Shown: piece after piece, positions 18,517-26,446 of the stretch
How positions within the stretch are numbered: the stretch's first letter is position 1
Layout of the letters: each line of letters starts with the position of its first letter
Assembly (NCBI RefSeq): GCF_003402535.2
Contig: NZ_AP025170.1
Coordinates: 682,001-746,000 of the forward strand
Reading direction: 5' to 3'
DNA length: 64,000 nt
Source: Cupriavidus sp. P-10
GTDB taxonomy: Bacteria; Pseudomonadota; Gammaproteobacteria; Burkholderiales; Burkholderiaceae
Position numbers and translations under genes: made by a program
Notes under the pieces: model-generated
What the model was told of the DNA's origin: nothing
Seen by the model: the letters and a program-made list of their open reading frames with translations, nothing else
Database searches by the model: none

Positions 18517-19341
18517 TCAGATGGCCGAGCCGCCGTTGGGGCTGATGACCTGGCCGACCAGGTAGTGTTCGTCGCTGGCGAGGTGCAGCACGGTGGCGGC
18601 GTATTCCTCCACGGTGCCGAAGCGGCCCGCCGGGCAGCTTTGCCAGAGCCGGTTGCGGCCGTCTTCGCCGATCTTTTCCAGGTATTCATTGAAGGCCGGC
18701 GTCGCGACCCCACCGGGCGCCATGGCGTTGACGCAGATATTGGCGCCGGCCACTTCCAGCGCCACGGAGCGGGTGAAGGCAACCACCGCGCCCTTGGTGG
18801 CGCTGTAGTGCGGGCTGTGCGCGCTGCGGGACGAGATCCCGGCAATCGAGGCGATATTGACGATGCGGCCGTAGCGTTGCGGCTGCATCAGCCGCAGCGC
18901 CTCGCGCGTGCAGTAGAACGTGCCGTGTACGTTCACGCCCCAGTAGCGCAGCCATTCCTCGTCGGTGATCTCGCTGGTAAAGCCCAGCGACGCGCGCGGC
19001 ACCGGTGTCTGCAGGTACGCGTAAAGCTTGTTGCGGCGCTCGGTGTCCACCGGTCGGTTCGGGGTCAGCGCGGCGTTGTTGACGAGGATATGCACCGTGC
19101 CGAAGGTCTCGCGCGCCTGCGCGAACATGTCGGCCACTTGCTGGCTCGACGATACGTCGCAGACGACGGAAAGGCAGCGGCGGCCTTCGGCCAGCACCGC
19201 TTCGCGCGCCGCGGCCAGCGATGCCGGGTTGATGTCGCAGATCACCAGGTCGGCGCCTGCGCGCGCCAGCGCCACGGCGATGCCCTGGCCCAGGCCGGGG
19301 CCGACGCCGGTCACCACGGCGATCTTGTTGGTCAGTTTCAT
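18517..19341 (-). CDS. Short-chain dehydrogenase/reductase
   Basis: A 274-residue classical SDR. The cofactor motif is TGVGPGLGQG near residue 11, an acidic CDIN after beta-2 favours NAD(H), NNAAL follows beta-4, and the catalytic YxxxK appears as HYSATKGAVV with a preceding serine-rich stretch. The ATG at 19341 was preferred over a TTG five codons upstream because the SDR beta-1 strand begins immediately. It lies between the BKACE gene and the carboxymuconolactone-decarboxylase-like gene in the same orientation, and probably oxidises a hydroxy acid to the beta-keto acid cleaved by BKACE (inference). Confidence 0.88.
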   Translation of the reverse strand: MKLTNKIAVVTGVGPGLGQGIAVALARAGADLVICDINPASLAAAREAVLAEGRRCLSVVCDVSSSQQVADMFAQARETFGTVHILVNNAALTPNRPVDTERRNKLYAYLQTPVPRASLGFTSEITDEEWLRYWGVNVHGTFYCTREALRLMQPQRYGRIVNIASIAGISSRSAHSPHYSATKGAVVAFTRSVALEVAGANICVNAMAPGGVATPAFNEYLEKIGEDGRNRLWQSCPAGRFGTVEEYAATVLHLASDEHYLVGQVISPNGGSAI

Positions 19342-19425
19342 GATCGGTTGCTGCAAAGGGGGCTGTGTTCAGAGGCCGACGGCACGCGCGGCCGAAGCAT
19401 GGCGCGCCGTGGCGGGTGACTGCGC

Positions 19426-20481
19426 TCAGACGCTGCCGGGTACCGGGAAACCGCGTTGGCCCGGCTTGCGGTTCGGTGCCATGCCGAGCTGGCGGATGGT
19501 CTCGTCGGCGCTGTCGTACCACTCGTCGATCTTGTAGATGCGGCGCGCTTCCTTGCCGTTGGCCACATCGCGGCCAAGCTCGCGCGCCAGGCGCACGGTC
19601 TGCTCGATCTGCTGCACGGAGGTCATGCGCTCGCCCTTGCGGCCCCACAGGTTGTCTTCGATGCCCACGCGCACATGCAGGCCCAGCGCAATCGCCATCG
19701 CGTTCATCGGCAGCACCGCGCGCATCGCGCTTTCGATCGTCAGCACCGCGCCGTCCGGCGTGCGGCGCGCGAATTCGATCATGTCGGCCGGGTGCAGGCC
19801 CGCCGCGCCGCCGCCGATGGCGACGTAGTTCAGGATCAGCGGGCCGCGGTACAGGCCCTTGCGGATCAGGCGCTCCACCGTCTCCAGTTGCGCCACGTGG
19901 CCGAGCATGAAGTGCGGCTGGATGCCGGCCCTGGCCAGGCGCTCCAGGTGCTCGATGAAGAACGACGGCTTGGAGTCGACCACCATTTCGCTGTACGCGT
20001 TGAAGTATTCGGGCTTCTCGAGGATGGTGCCCTGCACGTCGTCGGCGGTCAGCATCTCGCAGATATTCATCTGGCTGGTGTTGATCGCGATCGTGACCTG
20101 GTCAGGCTTCGGATCGAGTGCGGCCAGCATGTGGCGCGTGTCATAGTCCAGCCACTCGGCGGCCTTGCCTTCGCCTTCGGGCGCGAACGAGATCGAGCCG
20201 CCGACCTGCAGCACCATGTCGGGCACGGCTTCACGCAGGCGCGCCAGCATCTCGTTGAACATCGAGATGCGCTTGGAGCCCTTGCCGTCCGACTCGCGCA
20301 CATGCACGTGCAGCACCGTGGCGCCGGCGTTGTAGCAATCGACCGCCTTCTGGATCTGCGCATCCATGCTGACCGGGATGTCGTCCGAGTCGGAGGGCAG
20401 CCACTGCGGGCCGTAGGGAGCGACCTGGATCACCAGTTTTTCCTGGTTTTCGGGAAGCAGGCTGTCGTCGAGAAAATGCAT
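19426..20481 (-). CDS. BKACE family beta-keto acid cleavage enzyme (DUF849)
   Basis: A 351-residue protein of the 3-keto-5-aminohexanoate cleavage (Kce/BKACE) family. These zinc enzymes condense a beta-keto acid with acetyl-CoA to give acetoacetate and a new acyl-CoA. The zinc-binding HVHVRESDGKGS, VQVGGSISF, TIAINTSQMNICEM and ILNYVAIGGGAAGLHP segments are recognisable. The ATG at 20481 follows an AGGAG site seven bases upstream; longer frames upstream are intergenic. First gene of a minus-strand unit with SDR, carboxymuconolactone-decarboxylase-like protein and MFS carrier, and divergent from a Bug receptor. The substrate (dehydrocarnitine, ketoadipate and others are known in the family) cannot be read from sequence. 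Confidence 0.88.
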   Translation of the reverse strand: MHFLDDSLLPENQEKLVIQVAPYGPQWLPSDSDDIPVSMDAQIQKAVDCYNAGATVLHVHVRESDGKGSKRISMFNEMLARLREAVPDMVLQVGGSISFAPEGEGKAAEWLDYDTRHMLAALDPKPDQVTIAINTSQMNICEMLTADDVQGTILEKPEYFNAYSEMVVDSKPSFFIEHLERLARAGIQPHFMLGHVAQLETVERLIRKGLYRGPLILNYVAIGGGAAGLHPADMIEFARRTPDGAVLTIESAMRAVLPMNAMAIALGLHVRVGIEDNLWGRKGERMTSVQQIEQTVRLARELGRDVANGKEARRIYKIDEWYDSADETIRQLGMAPNRKPGQRGFPVPGSV

Positions 20482-20822
20482 GGATAGTCTCCTGATGGTG
20501 AAGCCCTCTGCACGGGGGCGGTGCAGGTATTCTGGACGCCGGCCGCATGCGGCGTTTATCCTGCTGTCACTATTTCCTATCCCTTTGGCACAGCTGGTGA
20601 AAACCCGAACGCTGGGGCCCGGGAAGCGCTCCGGGCACGGCTTGCCGTGCCATCCGCGCCGTGCTGGCATGACCAGTCGCTTATGTTTCCGCGGTTTTAT
20701 TTCATTGGTTTTTGCGGCCGGACCGTGCGCAAAATCCCGGTGCACACACGCCACCGATGCCATCGGCACCATCGACCTCGGGCATCGCATCCACAGAAGC
20801 GGCGTGGGCTTACGGAGACAAT
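20482..20822. other. Intergenic divergent promoter region between BKACE and Bug genes
   Basis: About 340 bases without a convincing gene. It should hold promoters for both divergent genes. It contains a perfect 8-bp-stem hairpin GGCACGGC-TT-GCCGTGCC at 20634-20651 and a less GC-rich stretch at about 20684-20716. I could not identify a clear LysR palindrome. Confidence 0.6.
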
Positions 20823-21821
20823 ATGAAATCAAGCCCGACATGCCGCGGCAAGCGCGCATGGCATCTCGCAGTACTGACCGCCACCGCACTGGCAGCCGCC
20901 CCCGTCCTCGCGCAGGGCACATGGCCGTCACGCCCTATCCGCATGGTCGTGCCGAGCCCGGGCGGCAGCGGCCCCGACGTGCTGGCGCGCGTGTTCGCCG
21001 AACAGATCTCGCAAGCACTGAAGCAGCCCGTGGTGGTCGACAACAAGCCCGGCGCCAACGGCCAGCTGTCGGTCGATGCCGTCGTGCGCGCGCAGCCGGA
21101 CGGCTATACCGTGCTGCTGGCGAGTGCCTCGGCTACCGTGATGAACCAGGCGATCCAGCCGAAGCTGCCGTTCAACATCGTCGATGACCTGGTGCCGGTC
21201 GCGCAGATCGGCTCGGGCGGCGTGCTGCTGGTGGTCACGCCGGACTTTCCGGCCAGGGACATGAAGTCCTTCGTGGCAACGGTCAAGGCGCAGCCCGGCA
21301 AGTATGACTACGGCAGCTGGGGGATCGGCTCGGGCGGGCACCTTGCCATGGCGCAGCTGCACACGCTGGCGGGCATCGATCTGACCCATGTGCCCTACAA
21401 GGGCGTGCCGCCGATCCTGACCGACCTGCAGGGCGGCGTGCTGAAGATCGCCTTTGTCGATATCACCACCTCGGTGCCGCTGGTGAAGAGCGGCAAGATC
21501 CGCCCGCTGGGCATCACGGGCAAGCACCGCGCGCCGGCGTTCCCCGATGTGCCGACCATGGCCGAGCAAGGCTTCCCGATGACCAACGAGGGCTGGTACG
21601 GGCTGTTCGTGCCTAAAGGGACGTCGCGCGAGATCGTCGCGACGCTGAACCGGGAGATCAACAAGGCGCTGCGCTCGCCGGCGCTGGGCACGCGCTTCCA
21701 GCAGCTCAACATGATGACCGATCCGCCGCTGACCACGCCGGACGAGTTCGCGCGCACGGTGCGCAACGACTATGCCACGTGGGCCAACGTGGTCAGGATC
21801 AACGGCATCAAGCCGGAATAG
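20823..21821 (+). CDS. Bug/TctC-family periplasmic solute receptor
   Basis: A 332-residue Bug receptor. The start at ATG 20823 follows GGAGACA; an upstream in-frame start at 20712 would add 37 residues ahead of an obvious signal peptide and is rejected. The signal peptide ends near VLAQG (about residue 31). Family motifs: SRPIRMVVPSPGGSGPD, VVDNKPGANGQLS, QPDGYTVLL, VPYKGVPPILTDLQGG. The extra conserved PYKG region suggests the standard carboxylate-binding pocket. Divergent from the BKACE operon and followed by a convergent LysR gene; likely the uptake receptor for that pathway. Confidence 0.9.
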   Translation: MKSSPTCRGKRAWHLAVLTATALAAAPVLAQGTWPSRPIRMVVPSPGGSGPDVLARVFAEQISQALKQPVVVDNKPGANGQLSVDAVVRAQPDGYTVLLASASATVMNQAIQPKLPFNIVDDLVPVAQIGSGGVLLVVTPDFPARDMKSFVATVKAQPGKYDYGSWGIGSGGHLAMAQLHTLAGIDLTHVPYKGVPPILTDLQGGVLKIAFVDITTSVPLVKSGKIRPLGITGKHRAPAFPDVPTMAEQGFPMTNEGWYGLFVPKGTSREIVATLNREINKALRSPALGTRFQQLNMMTDPPLTTPDEFARTVRNDYATWANVVRINGIKPE

Positions 21822-21861
21822 CGGGGCGCGGGGGCGGGGCGCGGGGCGAACAGCAGGCAAG

Positions 21862-22788
21862 TCAGCCGGCCGCGGCCAGCTCCGCGCAATGCTGGAACAG
21901 CTCGATGGCCGGCGAGGGGGCCTTGCCGGCCAGCGTGAAGGTGGACACCGGCAGCAGCACGCCCGGTATCTCCAGCGGAAGGACATGGGCGAGGCCGCGC
22001 GCTTCATAGGTGCGCGCCAGGCGCCCGGTCATCATCGCCACCGCCTGCATCGCCTCCAGCAGGCCCAGCACCAGGCCAGCCGATACGGACTCGACATGGT
22101 TGGCCGGCACCTCCACCTTCATGCGCCGCAGCGACGCGTCCAGGCTCTGGCGCAGCCGCGCCGTGCGCGGCGGCACGACCCACGGGTACGCCACAAGGTC
22201 GGGCCAGTCCACCGTCGCGCAGGCCGCCAGCGGATGTTCCGGGTGGACCGCCACGCGCATCACTTCCTCATACAAGTGGCGCTGCTCGATGTCCCCGGCC
22301 GTGGCACGTTCCGATAGCGCACCCAGCACGATGTCCAGCCGCCCCGTGCGCAACTGGCCCATCAGCACGTCCATCGGCGCCTCGTACACCGCGATATTCA
22401 GCGTCGGCCTGCGCGCCTTGGCCAGCGCGATGATGCGCGGCGCGAGCGCCAGCGTCGAACCCGGCATGGCGCCGACGGCAATCGATGCGCATGCGCCTTG
22501 CCCCAGCGCCAGCAGTTCATCGCCGGCGCGGTCCAGTTCGTCCAGGATCGACTGCGCATAGCGGACAAAGATCATGCCGTGCGGCGTGGGCTCGATGCCG
22601 CGGGGCTGGCGCACGAACAAGGGGTAGCCCAGCCCTTCCTCGACCTCGGTCAGCGCCTTCGATACCGCCGGCTGCGTGATGTTCATCGCGTTCGCGACAC
22701 GCGCGACCTGCCGGTACTCCTCCAGTGCTATGACCAGACGGAGATGGCGCAGCTTTAGTCCGCTGCGCAGGAAGCCGATCGCATCCAT
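21862..22788 (-). CDS. LysR-type regulator (GbpR/PcaQ-like)
   Basis: A 308-residue LysR protein. It begins with about ten residues before the winged helix (LKLRHLRLVIALEEYRQVAR, TQPAVSKALTEVEEGLGYPL), an arrangement seen in GbpR, PcaQ and CbbR-like groups; the effector domain runs from about residue 95. It is divergent from a TauD/TfdA dioxygenase-SDR-Bug unit starting at 22975 and convergent with the Bug gene on its other side, so either side could be its target; divergent genes are the usual ones. The start is ATG 22788, with no strong ribosome site visible. Confidence 0.87.
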   Translation of the reverse strand: MDAIGFLRSGLKLRHLRLVIALEEYRQVARVANAMNITQPAVSKALTEVEEGLGYPLFVRQPRGIEPTPHGMIFVRYAQSILDELDRAGDELLALGQGACASIAVGAMPGSTLALAPRIIALAKARRPTLNIAVYEAPMDVLMGQLRTGRLDIVLGALSERATAGDIEQRHLYEEVMRVAVHPEHPLAACATVDWPDLVAYPWVVPPRTARLRQSLDASLRRMKVEVPANHVESVSAGLVLGLLEAMQAVAMMTGRLARTYEARGLAHVLPLEIPGVLLPVSTFTLAGKAPSPAIELFQHCAELAAAG

Positions 22789-22974
22789 GCTGAAAACCCC
22801 TAGAAACCAAGCGTGATTCGTTGCGGCGCGGCCGGTGAAGGCAAGGCGTCGCCGTGGGCGATATTACCTTTTGGTTTGGTCAGTCGCATCACTTTTCATT
22901 AGTCATGCGCACGCTGCCTTCGCACAATGGCTGCACCGGCCCGGCACTGGCGCCGAGACAACAAGGAGACAGCA

Positions 22975-24048
22975 ATGGAAGCAGCACAGACGGCAGCAGC
23001 ACTGAAGGCGGTGGAGACCCCGGCGGCGTGGGAGGCCAGCGACATTGCCGCAAGGGAGGGTGAATGGGTGGTCTGGCTGGGCGCGGACGAAATCGCGCAA
23101 CTCGACGCAGCGCTGGCGCATACGAAATCGCTTGGGCTCGCCGTGCCGGCCATCTGCAAGGAGACATTCCCCCTCGGCAGCCTTGCCGCGAAGCTCGAAG
23201 TCCTGCGCCATCGCCTGGAACGGGGGCTGGGCGTGGTGCTGCTGCGCGGACTGCCGGTCGAGCGCTATTCCAAGATGGATGCCGGCACGATCTACTGGGG
23301 CATCGGCATGCACCTGGGCCGCGCCGTCGCGCAGAACGCGTTTGGCGACGTGCTGGGCCACGTCTGGGACCTTGGCAAGGACCCGAAGGAAGACATGACG
23401 GCGCGCGGCTACCAGTCCCGCCATCGGCTGCCGTTCCATACCGATGGCGCCGACGTGGTCGGCCTGCTGTGCCTGCGCACGGCGCGCCGTGGCGGCATGA
23501 GCAGCATTGCCAGTTCGATGGGCATCCACAACGCCATGCTGCGCGAGCATCCCGAACTGCTGGCACGGCTGTACCAGCCCTTTGCCTTCGACCGCCGGCA
23601 CGAAGAAGCGCCGGGCCAGGCGCCGTACACGATGACGCATGTCTTCAGCTGGCACAACGGCCGGCTGTTCAACCGCTATATCCGCAGCTTCATCAATACC
23701 GCGCAGCGCTTCCCGGACGCGCCGCGTCTGGCGCCCGAGGATATTGCCGCGCTCGACCAGTTCGACGCATACACGCAGGACCCGCGCTTCCGCATCGACA
23801 TGGCGCTGGCGCCCGGCGACATGCAGTTCCTGAACAACTACGTCGTGCTGCACTCGCGCACCAGCTACGAGGACCATCCCGAGCTTGACCGCAAGCGCCA
23901 CCTGCTGCGGCTGTGGCTGTTCACGCCGGGCCTGGCCGACGTGCCGGAGAGCTTCCGGCTGCGCTACCTGCTGACCGACGCGTGGGCGAAGAACCCGCGT
24001 CCGCCGATCTATGACGTCAACCAGATCATGGGCGTGACCACGCATTGA
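22975..24048 (+). CDS. TauD/TfdA-family Fe(II)/2-oxoglutarate dioxygenase
   Basis: A 357-residue dioxygenase. The iron facial triad can be traced: His155 and Asp157 in LPFHTDGAD and His293 in VVLHSRTSYED; an Arg about twelve residues later (RKRHLLRLWL) would hold 2-oxoglutarate. ATG 22975 is preceded by AAGGAGACAGCA, a near-ideal ribosome site, and is preferred over an upstream frame at 22927. The family hydroxylates sulfonates, phenoxyacetates, gamma-butyrobetaine and many other acids. Followed after 52 bases by an SDR, so a hydroxylated product may be oxidised directly to a ketone. Substrate unknown. Confidence 0.87.
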   Translation: MEAAQTAAALKAVETPAAWEASDIAAREGEWVVWLGADEIAQLDAALAHTKSLGLAVPAICKETFPLGSLAAKLEVLRHRLERGLGVVLLRGLPVERYSKMDAGTIYWGIGMHLGRAVAQNAFGDVLGHVWDLGKDPKEDMTARGYQSRHRLPFHTDGADVVGLLCLRTARRGGMSSIASSMGIHNAMLREHPELLARLYQPFAFDRRHEEAPGQAPYTMTHVFSWHNGRLFNRYIRSFINTAQRFPDAPRLAPEDIAALDQFDAYTQDPRFRIDMALAPGDMQFLNNYVVLHSRTSYEDHPELDRKRHLLRLWLFTPGLADVPESFRLRYLLTDAWAKNPRPPIYDVNQIMGVTTH

Positions 24049-24100
24049 TGCGTACCGCGCGCCAACTCTCTTCAGCCATCCCAGACAAAGGAACCCCGCA

Positions 24101-24874
24101 ATGCACGCCCCCATGATTTCCCTGCACGGCAAGACCGCCTGGATCACCGGCGGCTCCAGCGGCATCGGCCGCGCCTGCGCGCTGTCGCTGTGGCAAGCCG
24201 GCGCGACCGTCGTGATCTCCGCGCGCAGCGAAGCGGCGATCGCCGCGCTGGCCGCCGAATGCGGCAATGAGCGCGTGATCGCGCTGCCGCTGGACGTCTC
24301 CGACCGCGAGGCCGTGGCCGCCGCCGGCCGGCAGCTGCAGGAGCGCGTCGGCGCCATCGACATCCTCGTCAACGCGGCCGGCATCAACGTGGTCAACCGC
24401 AGGCTGTCCAGGCTGACGCCGGCCGACTGGGACCAGGTCATCGACATCAACCTCAACGGCGCGTTCTACTGCATGCACGCGGTGCTGCCCGGCATGCGCG
24501 ACAAGGGGGAGGGCACCATCATCAATATCTCGTCGTGGGCGGGGCGCCATGCGTCGGCGCTGACGGGCGCCGCCTACGGCGCCAGCAAGCACGCCATGGC
24601 GGCGATGACAACTTCCGTGGCGATGGAGGAGTGCGCCCACGGCATCCGCGCGTGCGCCATCTATCCCGGCGAGACCGCCACGCCGATCCTGATCAACCGG
24701 CCCACGCCGCCCGCCGCGGAAGACCTAGCCCGCATGCTGCAGCCGGAAGACGTGGCCGACGCCGTGGCGTTCGTGGTGTCCCTGCCGGCGCGCGCCACCG
24801 TGAACGAGCTGGTCATCAGCCCCACCTGGAATCGCGCCTTCCTTGGCTTCCAGCCGCCGCTTAAGCGCGGCTGA
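24101..24874 (+). CDS. Short-chain dehydrogenase/reductase
   Basis: A 257-residue classical SDR: cofactor motif TGGSSGIGRA near residue 12, a Ser-Ala-Arg-Ser after beta-2 (compatible with NADP(H)), VNAAGIN, a serine in NISSWAG, and the catalytic YGASK. ATG 24101 is preceded by AAAGGAACC. It follows the dioxygenase gene in the same direction and precedes a Bug receptor, forming a three-gene unit. The stop codon lies in a 10-bp tandem repeat GCGCGGCTGA that duplicates the TGA in a second frame. Confidence 0.88.
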   Translation: MHAPMISLHGKTAWITGGSSGIGRACALSLWQAGATVVISARSEAAIAALAAECGNERVIALPLDVSDREAVAAAGRQLQERVGAIDILVNAAGINVVNRRLSRLTPADWDQVIDINLNGAFYCMHAVLPGMRDKGEGTIINISSWAGRHASALTGAAYGASKHAMAAMTTSVAMEECAHGIRACAIYPGETATPILINRPTPPAAEDLARMLQPEDVADAVAFVVSLPARATVNELVISPTWNRAFLGFQPPLKRG

Positions 24875-24884
24875 GCGCGGCTGA
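24865..24884 (+). repeat. 10-bp tandem duplication containing the SDR stop codon
   Basis: GCGCGGCTGA is repeated at 24865-24874 and 24875-24884; the first TGA is the SDR stop, the second is in another frame, and a TAG follows at 24891. Confidence 0.9.
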
Positions 24885-24992
24885 GCAGCTTAGCAGCACC
24901 GGCGGCCGACACGGCCGCTGCCATGGTGCGAGCAGCACCTGGCAGCGGCGTGCGGTCAATGCATGGCAGGACAATCCCGGAAGAAGACAACC

Positions 24993-25982
24993 ATGAACCG
25001 ACGCAGATGGTTGCAGGACCTGATCCCCGCCGCGATGGCGGCGTGCCTCGCCCCAAGGGTGTTCGCTCAAGCCGCGGCCCCTCCGGCGTGGCCATCGCGG
25101 CCGTTGCGGATGATCGTGCCGGGCGGCGCGGGCTCGGGCACCGACCTGATCGCCAGGGTGTTCGCCGAGCCGCTCGCGCGCGCGCTGCGGCAACCGGTCG
25201 TGGTGGAAAACCGCGCGGGCGCCAACGGCATCGTCGGCAACAACCTGGCGGCCAAGGCGGCACCCGACGGCTATACCATCCTCTTCAGCAACGCCTCCGC
25301 CATCGCAATCAACGCGGCCCTGCGCGACACCATGCCCTACGACACCCTCAGGGACCTCGCGCCGGTGATCCAGGTCAGCGCCGGCGGGGTGCTGCTGGTG
25401 GCGACGGCCGAGACCCCGGTGCGCGACCTCGCAGGCTTCGTCGAATACGTCCGCGCGCATCCCAACATTGCGTACGGCACCTGGGGCGTCGGCTCGACCG
25501 GACACCTGGCGATGGAAGCCATTGCCCGCGCGCGCGACCTGCGCATGCGGCATATCCCGTACAAGACCATGGGGCAACTGCTTACCGATCTGCAGGGCGG
25601 GGTCGTCAGCATTGCGTTCGTGGATGCACGCTCGCCGCTGTCGCTGATCCAGGCCGGCAAGCTGGTGCCGCTCGCCATGACCGGCACGCGGCGCTCGCCG
25701 ATGTTGCCGGAGGTGCGGACGCTGAAGCAGCAGGGCTTCGACCTGGATCTCGATGGCTGGTACGGCGTATTCGTTCCGGCGCATACGCCTGCCGGCATCG
25801 TGCTGCGGCTCAACGAGGAAATCGCCAGGGTGATGGTGGCGCCGGCATTGCAGGCCAGCTTCACGCAGCAGGGCTTGCTGTGGGTCGAGAAGAACTCGCC
25901 GGAACAGTTCGCGCGGGTGATCCAGAGCGATATCCGGGCGTGGAAAGCGCTGGCGACGACGGCGCGGATCCAGGTCGACTGA
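24993..25982 (+). CDS. Bug/TctC-family periplasmic solute receptor, possibly Tat-exported
   Basis: A 329-residue Bug receptor starting at ATG 24993, followed by three Arg (MNRRRWLQD), a pattern compatible with Tat export, and a leader ending near VFAQA. Family motifs: SRPLRMIVPGGAGSGTD, VVENRAGANGIVG, APDGYTIL, IPYKTMGQLLTDLQGG. Closely similar in design to the receptor at 20823. It is the third gene of the dioxygenase-SDR-Bug unit and is followed by a 10-bp-stem hairpin. Ligand unknown, probably the dioxygenase substrate. Confidence 0.9.
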   Translation: MNRRRWLQDLIPAAMAACLAPRVFAQAAAPPAWPSRPLRMIVPGGAGSGTDLIARVFAEPLARALRQPVVVENRAGANGIVGNNLAAKAAPDGYTILFSNASAIAINAALRDTMPYDTLRDLAPVIQVSAGGVLLVATAETPVRDLAGFVEYVRAHPNIAYGTWGVGSTGHLAMEAIARARDLRMRHIPYKTMGQLLTDLQGGVVSIAFVDARSPLSLIQAGKLVPLAMTGTRRSPMLPEVRTLKQQGFDLDLDGWYGVFVPAHTPAGIVLRLNEEIARVMVAPALQASFTQQGLLWVEKNSPEQFARVIQSDIRAWKALATTARIQVD

Positions 25983-25984
25983 GC

Positions 25985-26008
25985 AACGGTCCGCTACGGC
26001 GGACCGTT
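25985..26008 (+). terminator. Hairpin after the dioxygenase-SDR-Bug unit
   Basis: AACGGTCCGC (25985-25994) pairs perfectly with GCGGACCGTT (25999-26008) around a TACG loop, starting two bases after the Bug stop codon. Only three T residues follow, so termination strength is uncertain. Confidence 0.65.
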
Positions 26009-26096
26009 TGCTACGCGGCGGCGCGCGTAGGGTACAGCGCTTCGAGCGGCCGGCTCGCGCCGACAGACAGCGCCGCAGCGCGCGCTCCTGCGCATC

Positions 26097-26161
26097 TTTA
26101 TACGTTCTTTATACGCACCGATCACCTTTCTACCCGGTTTTTACGACCCCGTCGCTAAGCT
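26097..26161 (+). promoter_or_regulatory. kdp promoter with two 11-bp direct-repeat pairs (KdpE-like sites)
   Basis: TTTATACGT (26097) and TTTATACGC (26108) are 11 bases apart; TTTCTACCC (26127) and TTTTTACGA (26138) are again 11 bases apart. The last repeat ends nine bases before TAAGCT (26156), a possible -10. Direct repeats one helical turn apart that replace the -35 box are typical of OmpR-family activators such as KdpE. The TTTTTACGACCCCG part resembles the Escherichia coli KdpE site as I remember it. The same arrangement recurs before the porin gene and at 32271. Confidence 0.6.
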
Positions 26162-26192
26162 GCAAGGCGAAACCATTCAAAGGTGCTTTGTC

Positions 26193-26357
26193 ATGGACGG
26201 GATCTACTTGATCGTATTGATCGGCTTCGCGGTGCTGAGCGCAGCCCTGCTCGGGCTTTGCGCTGCGCTCGCGCCCAACGCGCCGGCACGCAGCGAACAC
26301 GGCGGCCCGCATCACCAGATGCCGGTAAAGAACAGCGCAACGGACAGGGGGTTGTGA
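26193..26357 (+). CDS. Small membrane protein encoded ahead of kdpF
   Basis: A 54-residue ORF, ATG 26193 to TGA 26355-26357. It has one hydrophobic segment of about 25 residues at the N-terminus ([18 protein letters not shown] onward) and a hydrophilic, His-containing tail. Its stop overlaps the kdpF start by one base (TGATG), so it is translationally coupled to the Kdp operon and is the first gene after the predicted promoter. A weak AAAGG lies about ten bases upstream of the start. I do not recognise a family; a KdpF-like or assembly role in the potassium pump is only suggested by position. Confidence 0.65.
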   Translation: MDGIYLIVLIGFAVLSAALLGLCAALAPNAPARSEHGGPHHQMPVKNSATDRGL

Positions 26358-26446
26358 TGAGCTGGACGGACCTGTTGAGCGGCGCGCTGGCCGTTGCCAT
26401 TTTTGCCTACCTCCTCATTGCGTTGTTCCGGCCGGAGAAATTCTGA
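26357..26446 (+). CDS. kdpF: Potassium-transporting ATPase small subunit KdpF
   Basis: A 29-residue single-helix peptide, the same length as Escherichia coli KdpF, with a hydrophobic core [19 protein letters not shown] and the typical polar ending RPEKF. KdpF stabilises the KdpFABC complex in the membrane. Its ATG overlaps the stop of the 54-residue ORF and its TGA overlaps the kdpA ATG (TGATG at 26444-26448), an overlap pattern normal for this operon. Confidence 0.9.
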   Translation: MSWTDLLSGALAVAIFAYLLIALFRPEKF

